NCBI RefSeq assembly: GCF_001005085.2 | Contig: NZ_LBMU02000076.1 | Span: forward strand, 1-54,770 | Direction: 5' to 3' | From: Streptomyces humi | GTDB taxonomy: Bacteria; Actinomycetota; Actinomycetes; Streptomycetales; Streptomycetaceae | Length of the DNA: 54,770 nucleotides | Part shown: one piece after another, positions 25,745 to 33,714 of the stretch | Numbering within the stretch: position 1 is the stretch's first letter | Layout of the letters: every line of letters starts with the position of its first letter | Notes under the pieces: generated by a model | What the model was told of the DNA's origin: nothing | Database searches by the model: none | The model's input: only the letters and a program-made list of their open reading frames with translations | Made by a program: the position numbers and the translations under genes

Positions 25745-27103
25745 ATGCAGAGTTCCGTCAGCGTGCTCACCACCCGCAGACCACCGGCCGACGCCGTGCG
25801 CCCACGCATGGCTCTCGGTCTGGTCGTCGTCCTGATCGCCGCCTTCTTCGCGGCCCTCGCACCGTCCCCCGCGCACGCCGCCGACCAGTTGCTGTCCCAG
25901 GGCAGGCCGGCCACCGCCTTCTCGACCGAGAACGCGTCCTTCCCCGCGAGCGCGGCGGTCGACGGCAACACCGGCACCCGCTGGTCCTCGGCCTTCTCCG
26001 ACCCGCAGTGGCTCCAGGTCGACCTGGGGTCCGTCCAGCAGCTCACCCGCGTCACCCTCGACTGGGAGGCCGCCTACGCGAAAACCTTCCAGATCCAGAC
26101 CTCCACCGACGCCACCACCTGGACCACCGTCTACTCCACCACCACCGGCACCGGCGGCACCCAGAACCTGACCGTCACCGGCAGCGGCCGCTACGTCCGC
26201 CTCTACGGCACCACGCGGGCCACCCCGTACGGCTACTCACTCTGGGAGTTCCAGGTCTACGGCCCCGGTTCCACCACCCCGCCGGACGACTTCTGGGGCA
26301 GCACCAGCGACATACCCGCCGCGAACAACGCCGTCGAGGTGAAGATCCTCAACCGCACCAACGGCAAGTACCCCGACAGCCAGGTGTACTGGAGCTTCAA
26401 CGGCCAGACCCACTCCATCGCCGAGCAGCCCTACCTCGACATGCCGGCCAACTCCGCGGGCCGCATGTACTTCTACCTGGGCTCGCCCACCAGCCCGTAC
26501 TACGACTTCATCGAGTTCACGGTCGGCGACCACGTCTTCAACGGCAACACCACCCGGGTCGACGCCTTCGGCCTGAAGCTGGCCATGCGCCTGCACACCA
26601 AGGACGGTTACGACACCGAGGTCGGCGAGAACCGGCAGACCTTCGCCGAGGACCGAGCCACCACCTTCCAGCGCTTCACCGACGCCGTTCCCGGCCAGTT
26701 CAAGGTCCTCGCCCAGACCCAGGCCCCGTACCGGATCATCGCGCCCGGCAGCGACCCCAGCTTCCGCGCGGGCGGCGCCAACGCGAACTACTTCACCTCG
26801 TACGCCCAGTCGGTCGGCGTGACCGCGGCCACCTCCGACATCTTCGGCTGCGCGGCCTCCCTGGCGGCCGACCCCACCATGTGCGCCGCCCTCAACCGCC
26901 ACGTCGCCACCCTGCCGGCCTCGCAGCAGTCCGACCCGGCCCAGTTCTACACGGCGGCCCCCGCCAACTACTACGCGAAGTTCTGGCACGACAACGCCAT
27001 CAGCCACCTCGCCTACGGCTTCCCCTACGACGACGTGGCAGGCCAGTCCTCCTTCATCTCCCACGCCGACCCGCAGTGGCTCCTGGTCGCCGTCGGCTGG
27101 TGA
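25745..27103 (+). CDS. secreted beta-1,3-glucanase-like protein (GH64 type) with F5/8 type C domain
   Basis: A 452-residue secreted protein. The signal peptide ends near residue 45 (SPAHA-AD). Residues about 47-175 form a discoidin/F5-8C (CBM32-like) sugar-binding domain (AVDGNTGTRWSSAFSDPQWLQVDLG). The rest resembles the GH64/thaumatin-like beta-1,3-glucanase family, with AVEVKILNRTNGKYPDSQVYW, FGLKLAMRLHTKDGYD and an FWHDNAISHLAYGFPYDD end. It would attack fungal or plant beta-glucans outside the cell. GAGGAG at 25733-25738 supports the start, and a strong terminator follows. The catalytic carboxylates are not assigned. Confidence 0.85.
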   Translation: MQSSVSVLTTRRPPADAVRPRMALGLVVVLIAAFFAALAPSPAHAADQLLSQGRPATAFSTENASFPASAAVDGNTGTRWSSAFSDPQWLQVDLGSVQQLTRVTLDWEAAYAKTFQIQTSTDATTWTTVYSTTTGTGGTQNLTVTGSGRYVRLYGTTRATPYGYSLWEFQVYGPGSTTPPDDFWGSTSDIPAANNAVEVKILNRTNGKYPDSQVYWSFNGQTHSIAEQPYLDMPANSAGRMYFYLGSPTSPYYDFIEFTVGDHVFNGNTTRVDAFGLKLAMRLHTKDGYDTEVGENRQTFAEDRATTFQRFTDAVPGQFKVLAQTQAPYRIIAPGSDPSFRAGGANANYFTSYAQSVGVTAATSDIFGCAASLAADPTMCAALNRHVATLPASQQSDPAQFYTAAPANYYAKFWHDNAISHLAYGFPYDDVAGQSSFISHADPQWLLVAVGW

Positions 27104-27111
27104 CCGGAACC

Positions 27112-27153
27112 AGAAGAGGGCGGCACCCCTGATAGGTGCCGCCCTCTTCTTCT
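27112..27153 (+). terminator. terminator after the glucanase gene
   Basis: A 16-bp perfect stem (27112-27127 with 27135-27150; AGAAGAGGGCGGCACC and its complement) with a 7-base loop. It may also end the tRNA-Cys transcript, which reads toward it. Confidence 0.9.
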
Positions 27154-27171
27154 GCCTGGTCAGGCAGTAAG

Positions 27172-27243
27172 AGGCCGTGGCGGGAATTGAACCCACGTAC
27201 CTCGCTTTGCAGGCGAGTCCCTAAGCCACTCGGGCACACGGCC
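27172..27243 (-). tRNA. tRNA-Cys (GCA)
   Basis: The minus strand folds as a cloverleaf: acceptor GGCCGTG/CACGGCC, anticodon stem ACTCGCCTGCAAAGCGAGG with anticodon GCA, and T-arm GTGGGTTCAATTCCCGC. The discriminator base is T, as required for tRNA-Cys. The CCA end is not encoded. No integrase or duplicated 3' end is nearby. Confidence 0.96.
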
Positions 27244-27427
27244 GTGTCGGTGAGACGAAGGTATGAGGGTGTGGGGGAGGGGGGCAAGGGGACCGGTGGG
27301 GGTGCAACGGGACTGCCATACGGCGTTCATGAAACGGGACGGGGAGGGGGGTCTACGACCAAGGTCCGAGGTGGGGTACGGCTCCCGACAGGGGCCAAAG
27401 TGACACTTGGGCCTTACCGTGGTCAGC

Positions 27428-28858
27428 ATGACCGCCCTTGAGCCGAGCGACGCCGTCGTCGCAGATGAGACCGCCGACAGCGTCGATGACGAGGGTGTGC
27501 TGGGGCGGTCGTACCGGGCGCTGAGCATCGGGATCGTGTCCGTCGTGCTGCTGATCGCCTTCGAGGCGACGGCCGTGGGGACGGCGATGCCGGTCGCGGC
27601 CCGGGAACTGCACGGGGTGTCGTCGTACGCGTTCGCCTTCTCCGGGTACTTCACGACCAGTCTGTTCGGGATGGTGCTGGCCGGGCAGTGGTCGGACCGC
27701 AGGGGGCCGCTCGGGGCCCTGACCACCGGGATCGGGGCCTTCGCCGCCGGGCTCGTCGTGGCCGGGACCGCCCAGAGCATGTGGGTGTTCATCCTGGGGC
27801 GGGCCGTGCAGGGCCTCGGCGGGGGACTGGTCATCGTCGCCCTGTACGTGGTCGTGGGCCGGGCCTACCCGGAACGGCTGCGGCCCGCGATCATGGCCGC
27901 CTTCGCGGCCGGCTGGGTCGTGCCGTCCATCGTCGGGCCGCTGGCCGCCGGAACCGTCACCGAACAGCTCGGCTGGCGCTGGGTGTTCCTCGGGATCCCG
28001 GTGCTGGTGGTCCTCCCGGTGGCGCTCGCGCTGCCGCAGATACGGCGGCGGGCCGGCGGTCCCGTGCCGGGCGGCCGCCAGGAGGCCTTCGACCGCCGGC
28101 GCATCCGGCTCGCCCTCGGCATCTCCGTGGGCGCGGGACTGCTCCAGTACGCGGCCCAGGACCCGCGCTGGCTGTCCCTGCTGCCGGGAGCCGCCGGCGC
28201 CGCGCTGCTGGTACCGGCCGTGCTCGGGCTGCTGCCCCGCGGCACCTACCGCGCCGCGCGCGGCCTGCCCTCGGTCGTGCTGCTGCGCGGGCTCGCGGCG
28301 GGTTCCTTCGTCGCCGCCGAGTCCTTCGTACCGCTGATGCTCGTCACCCAGCGGGGGCTGTCCCCGACGCTCGCCGGGTTCTCGCTGGCGGCGGGCGGGG
28401 TGACCTGGGCGGCGGGCTCGTGGGTGCAGGCGCGGCCGGGCATGCAGGCCCACCGGGAGCGCCTGATGACCCTGGGCATGGTGCTGGTCGCCGCGGCGGT
28501 CGCGACCGCGCCCAGTGTGCTCCTGCCCGCCGTGCCGGTGTGGATCGTCGCCGTCGCCTGGGCCTTCGGCTGTTTCGGGATGGGGCTGGTGATCGCCTCG
28601 GCCAGCGTCCTGATGCTCCGGCTCTCCGCTCCTGAGGAGGCCGGTGCCAACTCCGCAGCCCTCCAGATCTCCGACGCCCTGTCCAACGTGGTGCTGCTCG
28701 CCGCGACCGGCGCGGCGTTCGCCGCCCTCGGCGGCGGCAGCATGACGGGTACGGCCGGCTCCGGTTCCCATTCCGCCGCCTTCGCCGCCGTGTTCCTGCC
28801 CATGGCGGCCGTGGCACTCGCGGGGGCCTGGGTGACGACCCGGCTCCGTGATCGGTGA
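27428..28858 (+). CDS. MFS transporter (DHA2-like drug efflux type)
   Basis: A 476-residue major facilitator protein with at least twelve membrane segments. Family motifs include FSGYFTTSLFGMVLAGQWSDRRGP (motif A region), LGRAVQGLGGGLVIVALYVVVGRAYPERLR and the motif C-like GWVVPSIVGPLAAG. This arrangement is common in proton-driven drug exporters; the substrate is unknown. The ATG at 27428 has no ribosome binding site, and TACCGT (27415-27420) just upstream suggests leaderless translation. The 3' end of the gene enters a 20-bp tandem repeat that includes its stop codon. Confidence 0.88.
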   Translation: MTALEPSDAVVADETADSVDDEGVLGRSYRALSIGIVSVVLLIAFEATAVGTAMPVAARELHGVSSYAFAFSGYFTTSLFGMVLAGQWSDRRGPLGALTTGIGAFAAGLVVAGTAQSMWVFILGRAVQGLGGGLVIVALYVVVGRAYPERLRPAIMAAFAAGWVVPSIVGPLAAGTVTEQLGWRWVFLGIPVLVVLPVALALPQIRRRAGGPVPGGRQEAFDRRRIRLALGISVGAGLLQYAAQDPRWLSLLPGAAGAALLVPAVLGLLPRGTYRAARGLPSVVLLRGLAAGSFVAAESFVPLMLVTQRGLSPTLAGFSLAAGGVTWAAGSWVQARPGMQAHRERLMTLGMVLVAAAVATAPSVLLPAVPVWIVAVAWAFGCFGMGLVIASASVLMLRLSAPEEAGANSAALQISDALSNVVLLAATGAAFAALGGGSMTGTAGSGSHSAAFAAVFLPMAAVALAGAWVTTRLRDR

Positions 28859-28940
28859 CCCGGCTCGGTGATCGGTGACCCGGCTCCGTGATCGGTGACC
28901 CGGCTCGGTGATCGGTGACCCGGCTCCGTGATCTGTGACG
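28841..28940 (+). repeat. five 20-bp tandem repeats at the end of the MFS gene
   Basis: Units begin at 28841, 28861, 28881, 28901 and 28921 with consensus CGGCTCSGTGATCGGTGACC. Base 7 alternates C, G, C, G, C, showing an older 40-bp unit. The first copy holds the last MFS codons and TGA stop. Confidence 0.95.
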
Positions 28941-29069
28941 TGGGTCCCACCCCGGGGTGACCCGGCCTCGTCCGCGCGTTGACAGCCACGGCACGCCGGT
29001 AGGGTGGCCCGGTTGTCATACGTAGCCGCCCGACCCTCGTACACCTCGCGACCCCCTACTACGGAGACC

Positions 29070-30875
29070 GTGACTACTACCGCCGCTTCCCCGTCCTCCT
29101 CCAACTCCCACCACCTCTCGCCGGCCTTTCCGGGCCGGGCGCCCTGGGGTACCGCCAGCAAGCTGCGGGCCTGGCAGCAGGGGGCCATGGAGAAGTACGT
29201 CCAGGAGCAGCCACGCGACTTCCTCGCCGTCGCCACCCCCGGCGCCGGCAAGACCACGTTCGCGCTGACGCTCGCCTCCTGGCTGCTGCACCACCACGTC
29301 GTGCAGCAGGTCACGGTCGTCGCGCCCACCGAGCACCTGAAGAAGCAGTGGGCGGAGGCCGCCGCGCGGATAGGCATCAAGCTCGACCCCGAGTACAGCG
29401 CCGGACCGCTCAGCCGCGAGTACGACGGGGTCGCCGTCACCTACGCCGGTGTCGGCGTGCGGCCCATGCTGCACCGCAACCGCTCCGAGCAGCGCAAGAC
29501 CCTCGTCATCCTCGACGAGATCCACCACGCCGGTGACTCCAAGTCCTGGGGCGAGGCCTGCCTGGAGGCGTTCGAGCCGGCCACCCGGCGGCTGGCCCTG
29601 ACCGGTACGCCGTTCCGGTCCGACACCAACCCGATCCCCTTCGTGACCTACGAGGAGGGGCAGGACGGCATCCGGCGGTCCGCCGCCGACTACACCTACG
29701 GGTACGGCAACGCGCTCGCCGACCACGTCGTGCGCCCGGTCATCTTCCTCTCCTACAGCGGCAACATGCGCTGGCGCACCAAGGCCGGTGACGAGATCGC
29801 CGCCCGGCTCGGCGAGCCCATGACCAAGGACGCGGTGAGCCAGGCCTGGCGGACGGCGCTCGATCCGCGCGGCGAGTGGATGCCGGCCGTGCTGCGCGCC
29901 GCCGACCAGCGACTGACCGAGGTGCGCAAGGGCATCCCGGACGCGGGCGCCCTCGTCATCGCCTCCGACCAGGACTCGGCCCGCGCCTACGCCAAGCTGA
30001 TCCGCGAGATCACGGGCTGCAAGGCGACGCTGGTCCTCTCCGACGACACCGGCGCGTCCAAGCGGATCGACGACTTCAGCGCGAGTGACGACCGGTGGAT
30101 GGTCGCCGTGCGCATGGTGTCCGAGGGCGTCGACGTGCCCCGGCTGGCCGTCGGCGTCTACGCCACCACCATCTCCACCCCCCTCTTCTTCGCCCAGGCC
30201 GTCGGCCGGTTCGTGCGGTCGAGGCGGCGCGGCGAGACCGCGTCGGTGTTCCTGCCGACCGTCCCCGACCTGCTGACCTTCGCCAACGAGATGGAGGTCG
30301 AGCGCGACCACGCCCTCGACAAGCCGAAGAAGAACGGCGAGGAGGACCCGTACGCCGAGTCCGAGAAGGAGATGGAGGAGGCGAACAAGGAGCAGGACGA
30401 GGACACCGGCGAGCAGGAGCAGTTCGCCTTCGAGGCTCTGGAGTCCGAGGCCGTCTTCGACCGGGTCCTCTACGACGGCGCCGAGTTCGGCATGCAGGCC
30501 CACCCGGGCAGCGAGGAGGAGCAGGACTACCTCGGTATCCCGGGGCTCCTCGAACCCGACCAGGTGCAGCTGCTGTTGCAGAAGCGGCAGGCCCGGCAGA
30601 TCGCGCACAGCCGCAAGAAGCCGGACACCGAGGCCGATCTCCTCGAACTCCCGGCGGAGCGGCGGCCCGTCGTCTCCCACAAGGAGATGATGGAGCTGCG
30701 TAAGCAGCTGAACACCATGGTCAGCGCGTACGTCCACCAGAGCGGCAAGCCGCACGGGGTGATCCACACGGAGCTGCGCCGGGTCTGCGGTGGGCCGCCG
30801 AGCGCGGAGGCCACGGCCGGACAGCTGCGGCAGCGGATCGCCAAGGTGCAGGAGTGGGCCACGCGGATGCGGTGA
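29070..30875 (+). CDS. DEAD/DEAH-box superfamily 2 helicase
   Basis: A 601-residue SF2 helicase. Motif I is ATPGAGKTT (K61), motif II is ILDEIHH (D149-E150), motif III is LTGTPFR, and motif VI is QAVGRFVRSRR. The C-terminal part has an acidic stretch rich in Glu/Lys (EKEMEEANKEQDEDTGEQEQ) and then an alpha-helical region, without a nuclease domain. This resembles the actinobacterial DEAD/DEAH proteins of unknown role in DNA or RNA remodelling. The GTG at 29070 is chosen for CGGAG at 29062-29066; an upstream in-frame ATG at 29004 lacks a site. Confidence 0.85.
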   Translation: MTTTAASPSSSNSHHLSPAFPGRAPWGTASKLRAWQQGAMEKYVQEQPRDFLAVATPGAGKTTFALTLASWLLHHHVVQQVTVVAPTEHLKKQWAEAAARIGIKLDPEYSAGPLSREYDGVAVTYAGVGVRPMLHRNRSEQRKTLVILDEIHHAGDSKSWGEACLEAFEPATRRLALTGTPFRSDTNPIPFVTYEEGQDGIRRSAADYTYGYGNALADHVVRPVIFLSYSGNMRWRTKAGDEIAARLGEPMTKDAVSQAWRTALDPRGEWMPAVLRAADQRLTEVRKGIPDAGALVIASDQDSARAYAKLIREITGCKATLVLSDDTGASKRIDDFSASDDRWMVAVRMVSEGVDVPRLAVGVYATTISTPLFFAQAVGRFVRSRRRGETASVFLPTVPDLLTFANEMEVERDHALDKPKKNGEEDPYAESEKEMEEANKEQDEDTGEQEQFAFEALESEAVFDRVLYDGAEFGMQAHPGSEEEQDYLGIPGLLEPDQVQLLLQKRQARQIAHSRKKPDTEADLLELPAERRPVVSHKEMMELRKQLNTMVSAYVHQSGKPHGVIHTELRRVCGGPPSAEATAGQLRQRIAKVQEWATRMR

Positions 30876-30901
30876 CATCGGCAGAACACCGCGTATATAA
30901 C
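30872..30901 (+). promoter_or_regulatory. candidate promoter upstream of the IclR gene
   Basis: GTGACA at 30872-30877 and TATAAC at 30896-30901 are 18 bases apart, overlapping the helicase stop. The implied leader to the IclR start is about 260 bases, long for this gene, so another start site nearer the gene is possible. Confidence 0.4.
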
Positions 30902-31163
30902 GGCACATACCGAGGTAGTCCGTACCGGCGTCTGACCGGATTCTGGACGCAGACTTCCGCTCAGCGAACCCGCTTCGCTACTGTCCGGCTACGCACACGC
31001 CCCGTGGCAGCGCCGCCGCGGAGCGCAGCCGTGAAGCGACTGGGCCCGGAGCCGCCGGGCCGCCTTGCCGATCGGCGGCCTCTGAAGCGCGTCGCTGACG
31101 GGACTCGGCGACGCAACCGCCGCGTCGGAGGTCGTCGACCTCACCACTTAAGGAGTGGGCGTC

Positions 31164-31805
31164 GTGACCGCGGAGACCTCTCAGACGCTCGACCGGGGCC
31201 TCAGGGTCCTCAAACTGCTGGCCGACACGGACCACGGGCTGACCGTCACCGAGCTATCCAACAAACTGGGCGTGAACCGGACCGTGGTGTACCGGTTGCT
31301 CGCCACCCTTGAACAGCATGCGCTGGTACGGCGTGACCTGGGCGGGCGAGCCCGGGTCGGGCTGGGGGTGCTGCGCCTCGGACGGCAGGTGCATCCGCTC
31401 GTACGGGAGGCCGCCCTGCCGGCGCTCCGTTCGCTCGCCGAGGACATCGGGGCGACCGCCCATCTGACGCTGGTCGACGGGACGGAGGCGCTCGCGGTCG
31501 CGGTGGTCGAGCCGAGCTGGACCGACTACCACGTGGCGTACCGGGCCGGGTTCCGGCATCCGCTGGACCGGGGGGCCGCCGGCAGGGCGATCCTGTCCGC
31601 CCGGCACTCGCCGCGCGACGACCCCGGATACACGCTGACGCACGGCGAGTTGGAGGCCGGGGCGAGCGGGGCCGCGGCTCCGCTGCTCGGGGTCACCGGG
31701 GTGGAGGGGAGCGTCGGCGTCGTGATGCTCGCGGACTCCGTCCCGGAACGGGTGGGGACACGCGTGATGGACGCCGCGCGGGAGGTCGCGGAGGCGTTGC
31801 GCTAG
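31164..31805 (+). CDS. IclR-family transcriptional regulator
   Basis: A 213-residue regulator. The N-terminal winged helix runs LTVTELSNKLGVNRTVVYRLLATLEQHALVRRD; the C-terminal effector domain includes AHLTLVDGTEALAVAVVEP and GFRHPLDRGAAGRAIL. It is shorter than most IclR proteins (about 250), with a compressed end. AAGGAG at 31150-31155 supports the GTG at 31164. Neighbours are a helicase and a Lon-like protease, so its targets are not evident from context. Confidence 0.88.
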   Translation: MTAETSQTLDRGLRVLKLLADTDHGLTVTELSNKLGVNRTVVYRLLATLEQHALVRRDLGGRARVGLGVLRLGRQVHPLVREAALPALRSLAEDIGATAHLTLVDGTEALAVAVVEPSWTDYHVAYRAGFRHPLDRGAAGRAILSARHSPRDDPGYTLTHGELEAGASGAAAPLLGVTGVEGSVGVVMLADSVPERVGTRVMDAAREVAEALR

Positions 31806-31909
31806 CCGCCCTCGGCCGGGGCCGGGCGGCCCGTGCGGTGTGCGTGGAGATGCGCGGTGAGCGGGGTCGGGGCGATGGCCGGAACAGGTCGCCACGTTAG
31901 ATTGACTCC

Positions 31910-32698
31910 GTGCTCTCACGTCTCACGCGTCTCCAGGCCATCGCCGTGTGTGCGGTTCCCGTCGTGGCTCTGATCGGTACGGCCGTCTTCGCGCCGCTGC
32001 CGTTCTCGGTGGCCCAGCCCGGGATGACGGCGAACGTCCTCGGCGACAACCAGGGAACCCCGGTGATCACCGTCGCCGGGGCGCCCACCCGCACCACCAG
32101 CGGGCAGCTGCGGATGACGACGATCGAGGCGACCGGGCCGGACGCGCGGGTGTCGCTGGGCGACGTCGTCGGCAACTGGTTCCGGACGGACCGGGCGGTG
32201 ATGCCGCGCGACTCGGTGTATCCGAGCGGTGGCGACGTCAAGGAGATCGAGCAGCACAACACCGAGCAGATGCGGCAGTCGCAGGACGCGGCGGCCCAGG
32301 CCGCGCTGAAGTACCTCGGGCTGAGTGCGGACAAGGTCAAGGTGACCCTGAAGCTGGCGGACGTGGGCGGGCCGAGCGCCGGGCTGCTGTTCTCGCTCGG
32401 GGTGATCGACAAGCTCGACGGCAACGGGAGCGGGGGAGACCTCACCGGGGGCAGGAACATCGCCGGTACGGGGACCATCACCGCCGACGGGACGGTGGGG
32501 GCCGTGGGCGGGGTCGCGTTGAAGACGCAGGCGGCCCGGCGGGACGGGGCGACGGTGTTCCTGGTGCCGAGGGACGAGTGCGGTGACGCGAAGGCGGAGT
32601 TGCCGAAGGGGCTGAGGCTGGTGCCGGTGACCAGTCTCAAGGGGGCCGTCTCCGACCTGGTGGCGTTGGAGAAGGGGCAGAAGGTCGCCGGCTGTTGA
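31910..32698 (+). CDS. membrane-anchored S16 (Lon-like) serine protease without PDZ domain
   Basis: A 262-residue protein with one N-terminal membrane segment (AIAVCAVPVVALIGTAVFA) and a C-terminal S16 protease domain. The Ser-Lys dyad is S156 (GGPSAGLLFSL) and K205 (GGVALKTQAARRDGATVFLVP). The N-terminal region matches YlbL-type proteins (ITVAGAPTRTTSGQLRMTTIEA), but the PDZ domain normally between that part and the protease domain is missing, which makes it about 80 residues shorter. TAGATT at 31898-31903 lies 6 bases before the GTG and there is no ribosome binding site, so it may be leaderless. A hairpin repeat follows. Confidence 0.8.
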   Translation: MLSRLTRLQAIAVCAVPVVALIGTAVFAPLPFSVAQPGMTANVLGDNQGTPVITVAGAPTRTTSGQLRMTTIEATGPDARVSLGDVVGNWFRTDRAVMPRDSVYPSGGDVKEIEQHNTEQMRQSQDAAAQAALKYLGLSADKVKVTLKLADVGGPSAGLLFSLGVIDKLDGNGSGGDLTGGRNIAGTGTITADGTVGAVGGVALKTQAARRDGATVFLVPRDECGDAKAELPKGLRLVPVTSLKGAVSDLVALEKGQKVAGC

Positions 32699-32703
32699 GT
32701 TCC

Positions 32704-32762
32704 GGGTGACCGGTGGGTGGGGGTTGCTCGCGCAGTTCCCCGCGCCCCTAAAGGGGCGCTGA
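32704..32762 (-). repeat. dispersed hairpin repeat, copy at 32.7 kb
   Basis: On the minus strand it reads AGCGCCCCTTTAGGGGCGCG, then GGGAACTGCGCGAGCAACCCCCACC. The hairpin GCGCCCCTTTAGGGGCGC (32742-32759) contains the TAG stop codon of the small minus-strand gene, so it may act as terminator for both convergent genes. Confidence 0.75.
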
Positions 32763-32936
32763 CGTCGGAACCGGAGTTGCCAGGCGGAGGCCTATCTCCA
32801 CCAGCGTCCAGCCGATTCGCGCGCGGAGCTCTCGCTCCGGCTTCGCCTCCCTCGCCAGGCGGTGGGTCTCGGCCTCGGCGTGGAGTTCCGCTGTTCGGGT
32901 GTGGTGCAGGGCGAGGTGGGTCTCGGGGTGCAGCAT
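32748..32936 (-). CDS. small hypothetical protein downstream of arsR
   Basis: A 62-residue frame beginning MLHPETHLALHHTRTAELHAE, with an Arg/Glu/Ala-rich helical pattern and a hydrophobic stretch IGWTLVEIGLRLA. AGAGG lies nine bases upstream of the ATG and it starts 13 bases after the ArsR stop, so it is likely co-transcribed. The last codons and stop lie within the hairpin repeat. I do not recognise a function. Similar short Arg/Ala-rich frames are common in streptomycete genomes. Confidence 0.6.
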   Translation of the reverse strand: MLHPETHLALHHTRTAELHAEAETHRLAREAKPERELRARIGWTLVEIGLRLATPVPTSAPL

Positions 32937-32949
32937 CTCGGTGGGCCTC

Positions 32950-33528
32950 TCAGTCCGTCTCGATGGGGAAGAGGTGCGTGTGGACGCGTACCTGCGTGAC
33001 GCTCTCGTCCTCGCCGGCCCTGTCGCGGTAGGTGTCGACGAGCGCGTGCATCTTCTCGGTCAGTTCCTGGGCGAGTTCCGGGGTGAGCCGTAGCGTGGCG
33101 CTGCTCATGTCCCAGACGCGGTTCCACTCCTCGGGCCATTCGGCGCGGGTGCCGAGCCAGGTCGACAGGTTCCTGATCTGGGTGGTGGCGATCTCGTGCA
33201 GGTACATGTCGGCGGCGCCGCGGACGACCGGGTCGGTGTCCGTGAGCAGGGCGTCGTCGAAGCGCAGGCCCTGGTGTGCCGCCTTCCACCAGCGTTCGCG
33301 GCCCTTGCCCCGCTCGGGCGCGTCCACGACGAAGCCGTGCGCCGCGAGCTGGCGCAGGTGGTAGCTGGTGGCCCCGCTCGACTCGCCCAGTCTCTCCGCG
33401 AGCTGGGAGGCGGTGGCCGGCCCGCCGTAGCGCAGGGCGTCCAGCAGCTGCATCCGCAGCGGGTGGGCGAGGCCGCGCAGGGAGCGTGCGTCGAGATCGC
33501 GGACCTGGGGGTCCCGGGGTTCGCTCAT
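32950..33528 (-). CDS. ArsR-family winged-helix regulator
   Basis: A 192-residue regulator with a winged helix (LAHPLRMQLLDALRYGGPATASQLAERLGESSGATSYHLRQLAAHGFVV) and a C-terminal helical domain (WWKAAHQGLRFDD...) typical of the longer HTH_20 type. No metal-binding Cys cluster is seen, so it is unlikely to sense metals. The ATG at 33528 has no ribosome binding site; TACTCT ends 7 bases before it, suggesting a leaderless transcript. The promoter overlaps a repeated CTTTGCA array and a GCAAAG/CTTTGC dyad, fitting self-repression. Confidence 0.85.
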   Translation of the reverse strand: MSEPRDPQVRDLDARSLRGLAHPLRMQLLDALRYGGPATASQLAERLGESSGATSYHLRQLAAHGFVVDAPERGKGRERWWKAAHQGLRFDDALLTDTDPVVRGAADMYLHEIATTQIRNLSTWLGTRAEWPEEWNRVWDMSSATLRLTPELAQELTEKMHALVDTYRDRAGEDESVTQVRVHTHLFPIETD

Positions 33529-33535
33529 GGGTCCG

Positions 33536-33591
33536 AGAGTAGCGATGCAAAGAGTCCTTTGCAACGTGTCCTTTGCATCAACTTCTTTGCA
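33536..33591 (-). promoter_or_regulatory. arsR promoter with overlapping CTTTGCA operator array
   Basis: On the minus strand TTGCAA (33564-33559) and TACTCT (33541-33536) are 17 bases apart. CTTTGCA occurs at 33557, 33571 and 33585, exactly 14 bases apart, and GCAAAG at 33547 makes a dyad GCAAAG-N4-CTTTGC (33547-33562) over the spacer. Confidence 0.6.
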
Positions 33592-33610
33592 CCCACTCCC
33601 TTGTGACTCT

Positions 33611-33705
33611 CCCGGCGTCGCCTCCCGCTCCCGGCGTCGCCTCCCGCTCCCGGCGTCGTCTCCCGCTCCCGGCGTCGTCTCCCGGCGTCGTCTCCCGGTG
33701 TCATT
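33611..33705. repeat. 19-bp then 13-bp tandem repeats
   Basis: Three 19-bp units (33611, 33630, 33649; CCCGGCGTCGYCTCCCGCT) are followed by 13-bp units at 33668, 33681 and a degenerate one at 33694. They fill the gap between the lrp stop and arsR. Confidence 0.9.
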
Positions 33706-33714
33706 CCCCGCCGG

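Noticed and set aside
27172..27243. tRNA-Cys as an attachment site of an integrated element
   Set aside because: No integrase, no duplicated tRNA end and ordinary genes on both sides.
28841..28940. Possible CRISPR array
   Set aside because: Head-to-tail 20-bp repeats with no unique spacers and no cas gene.
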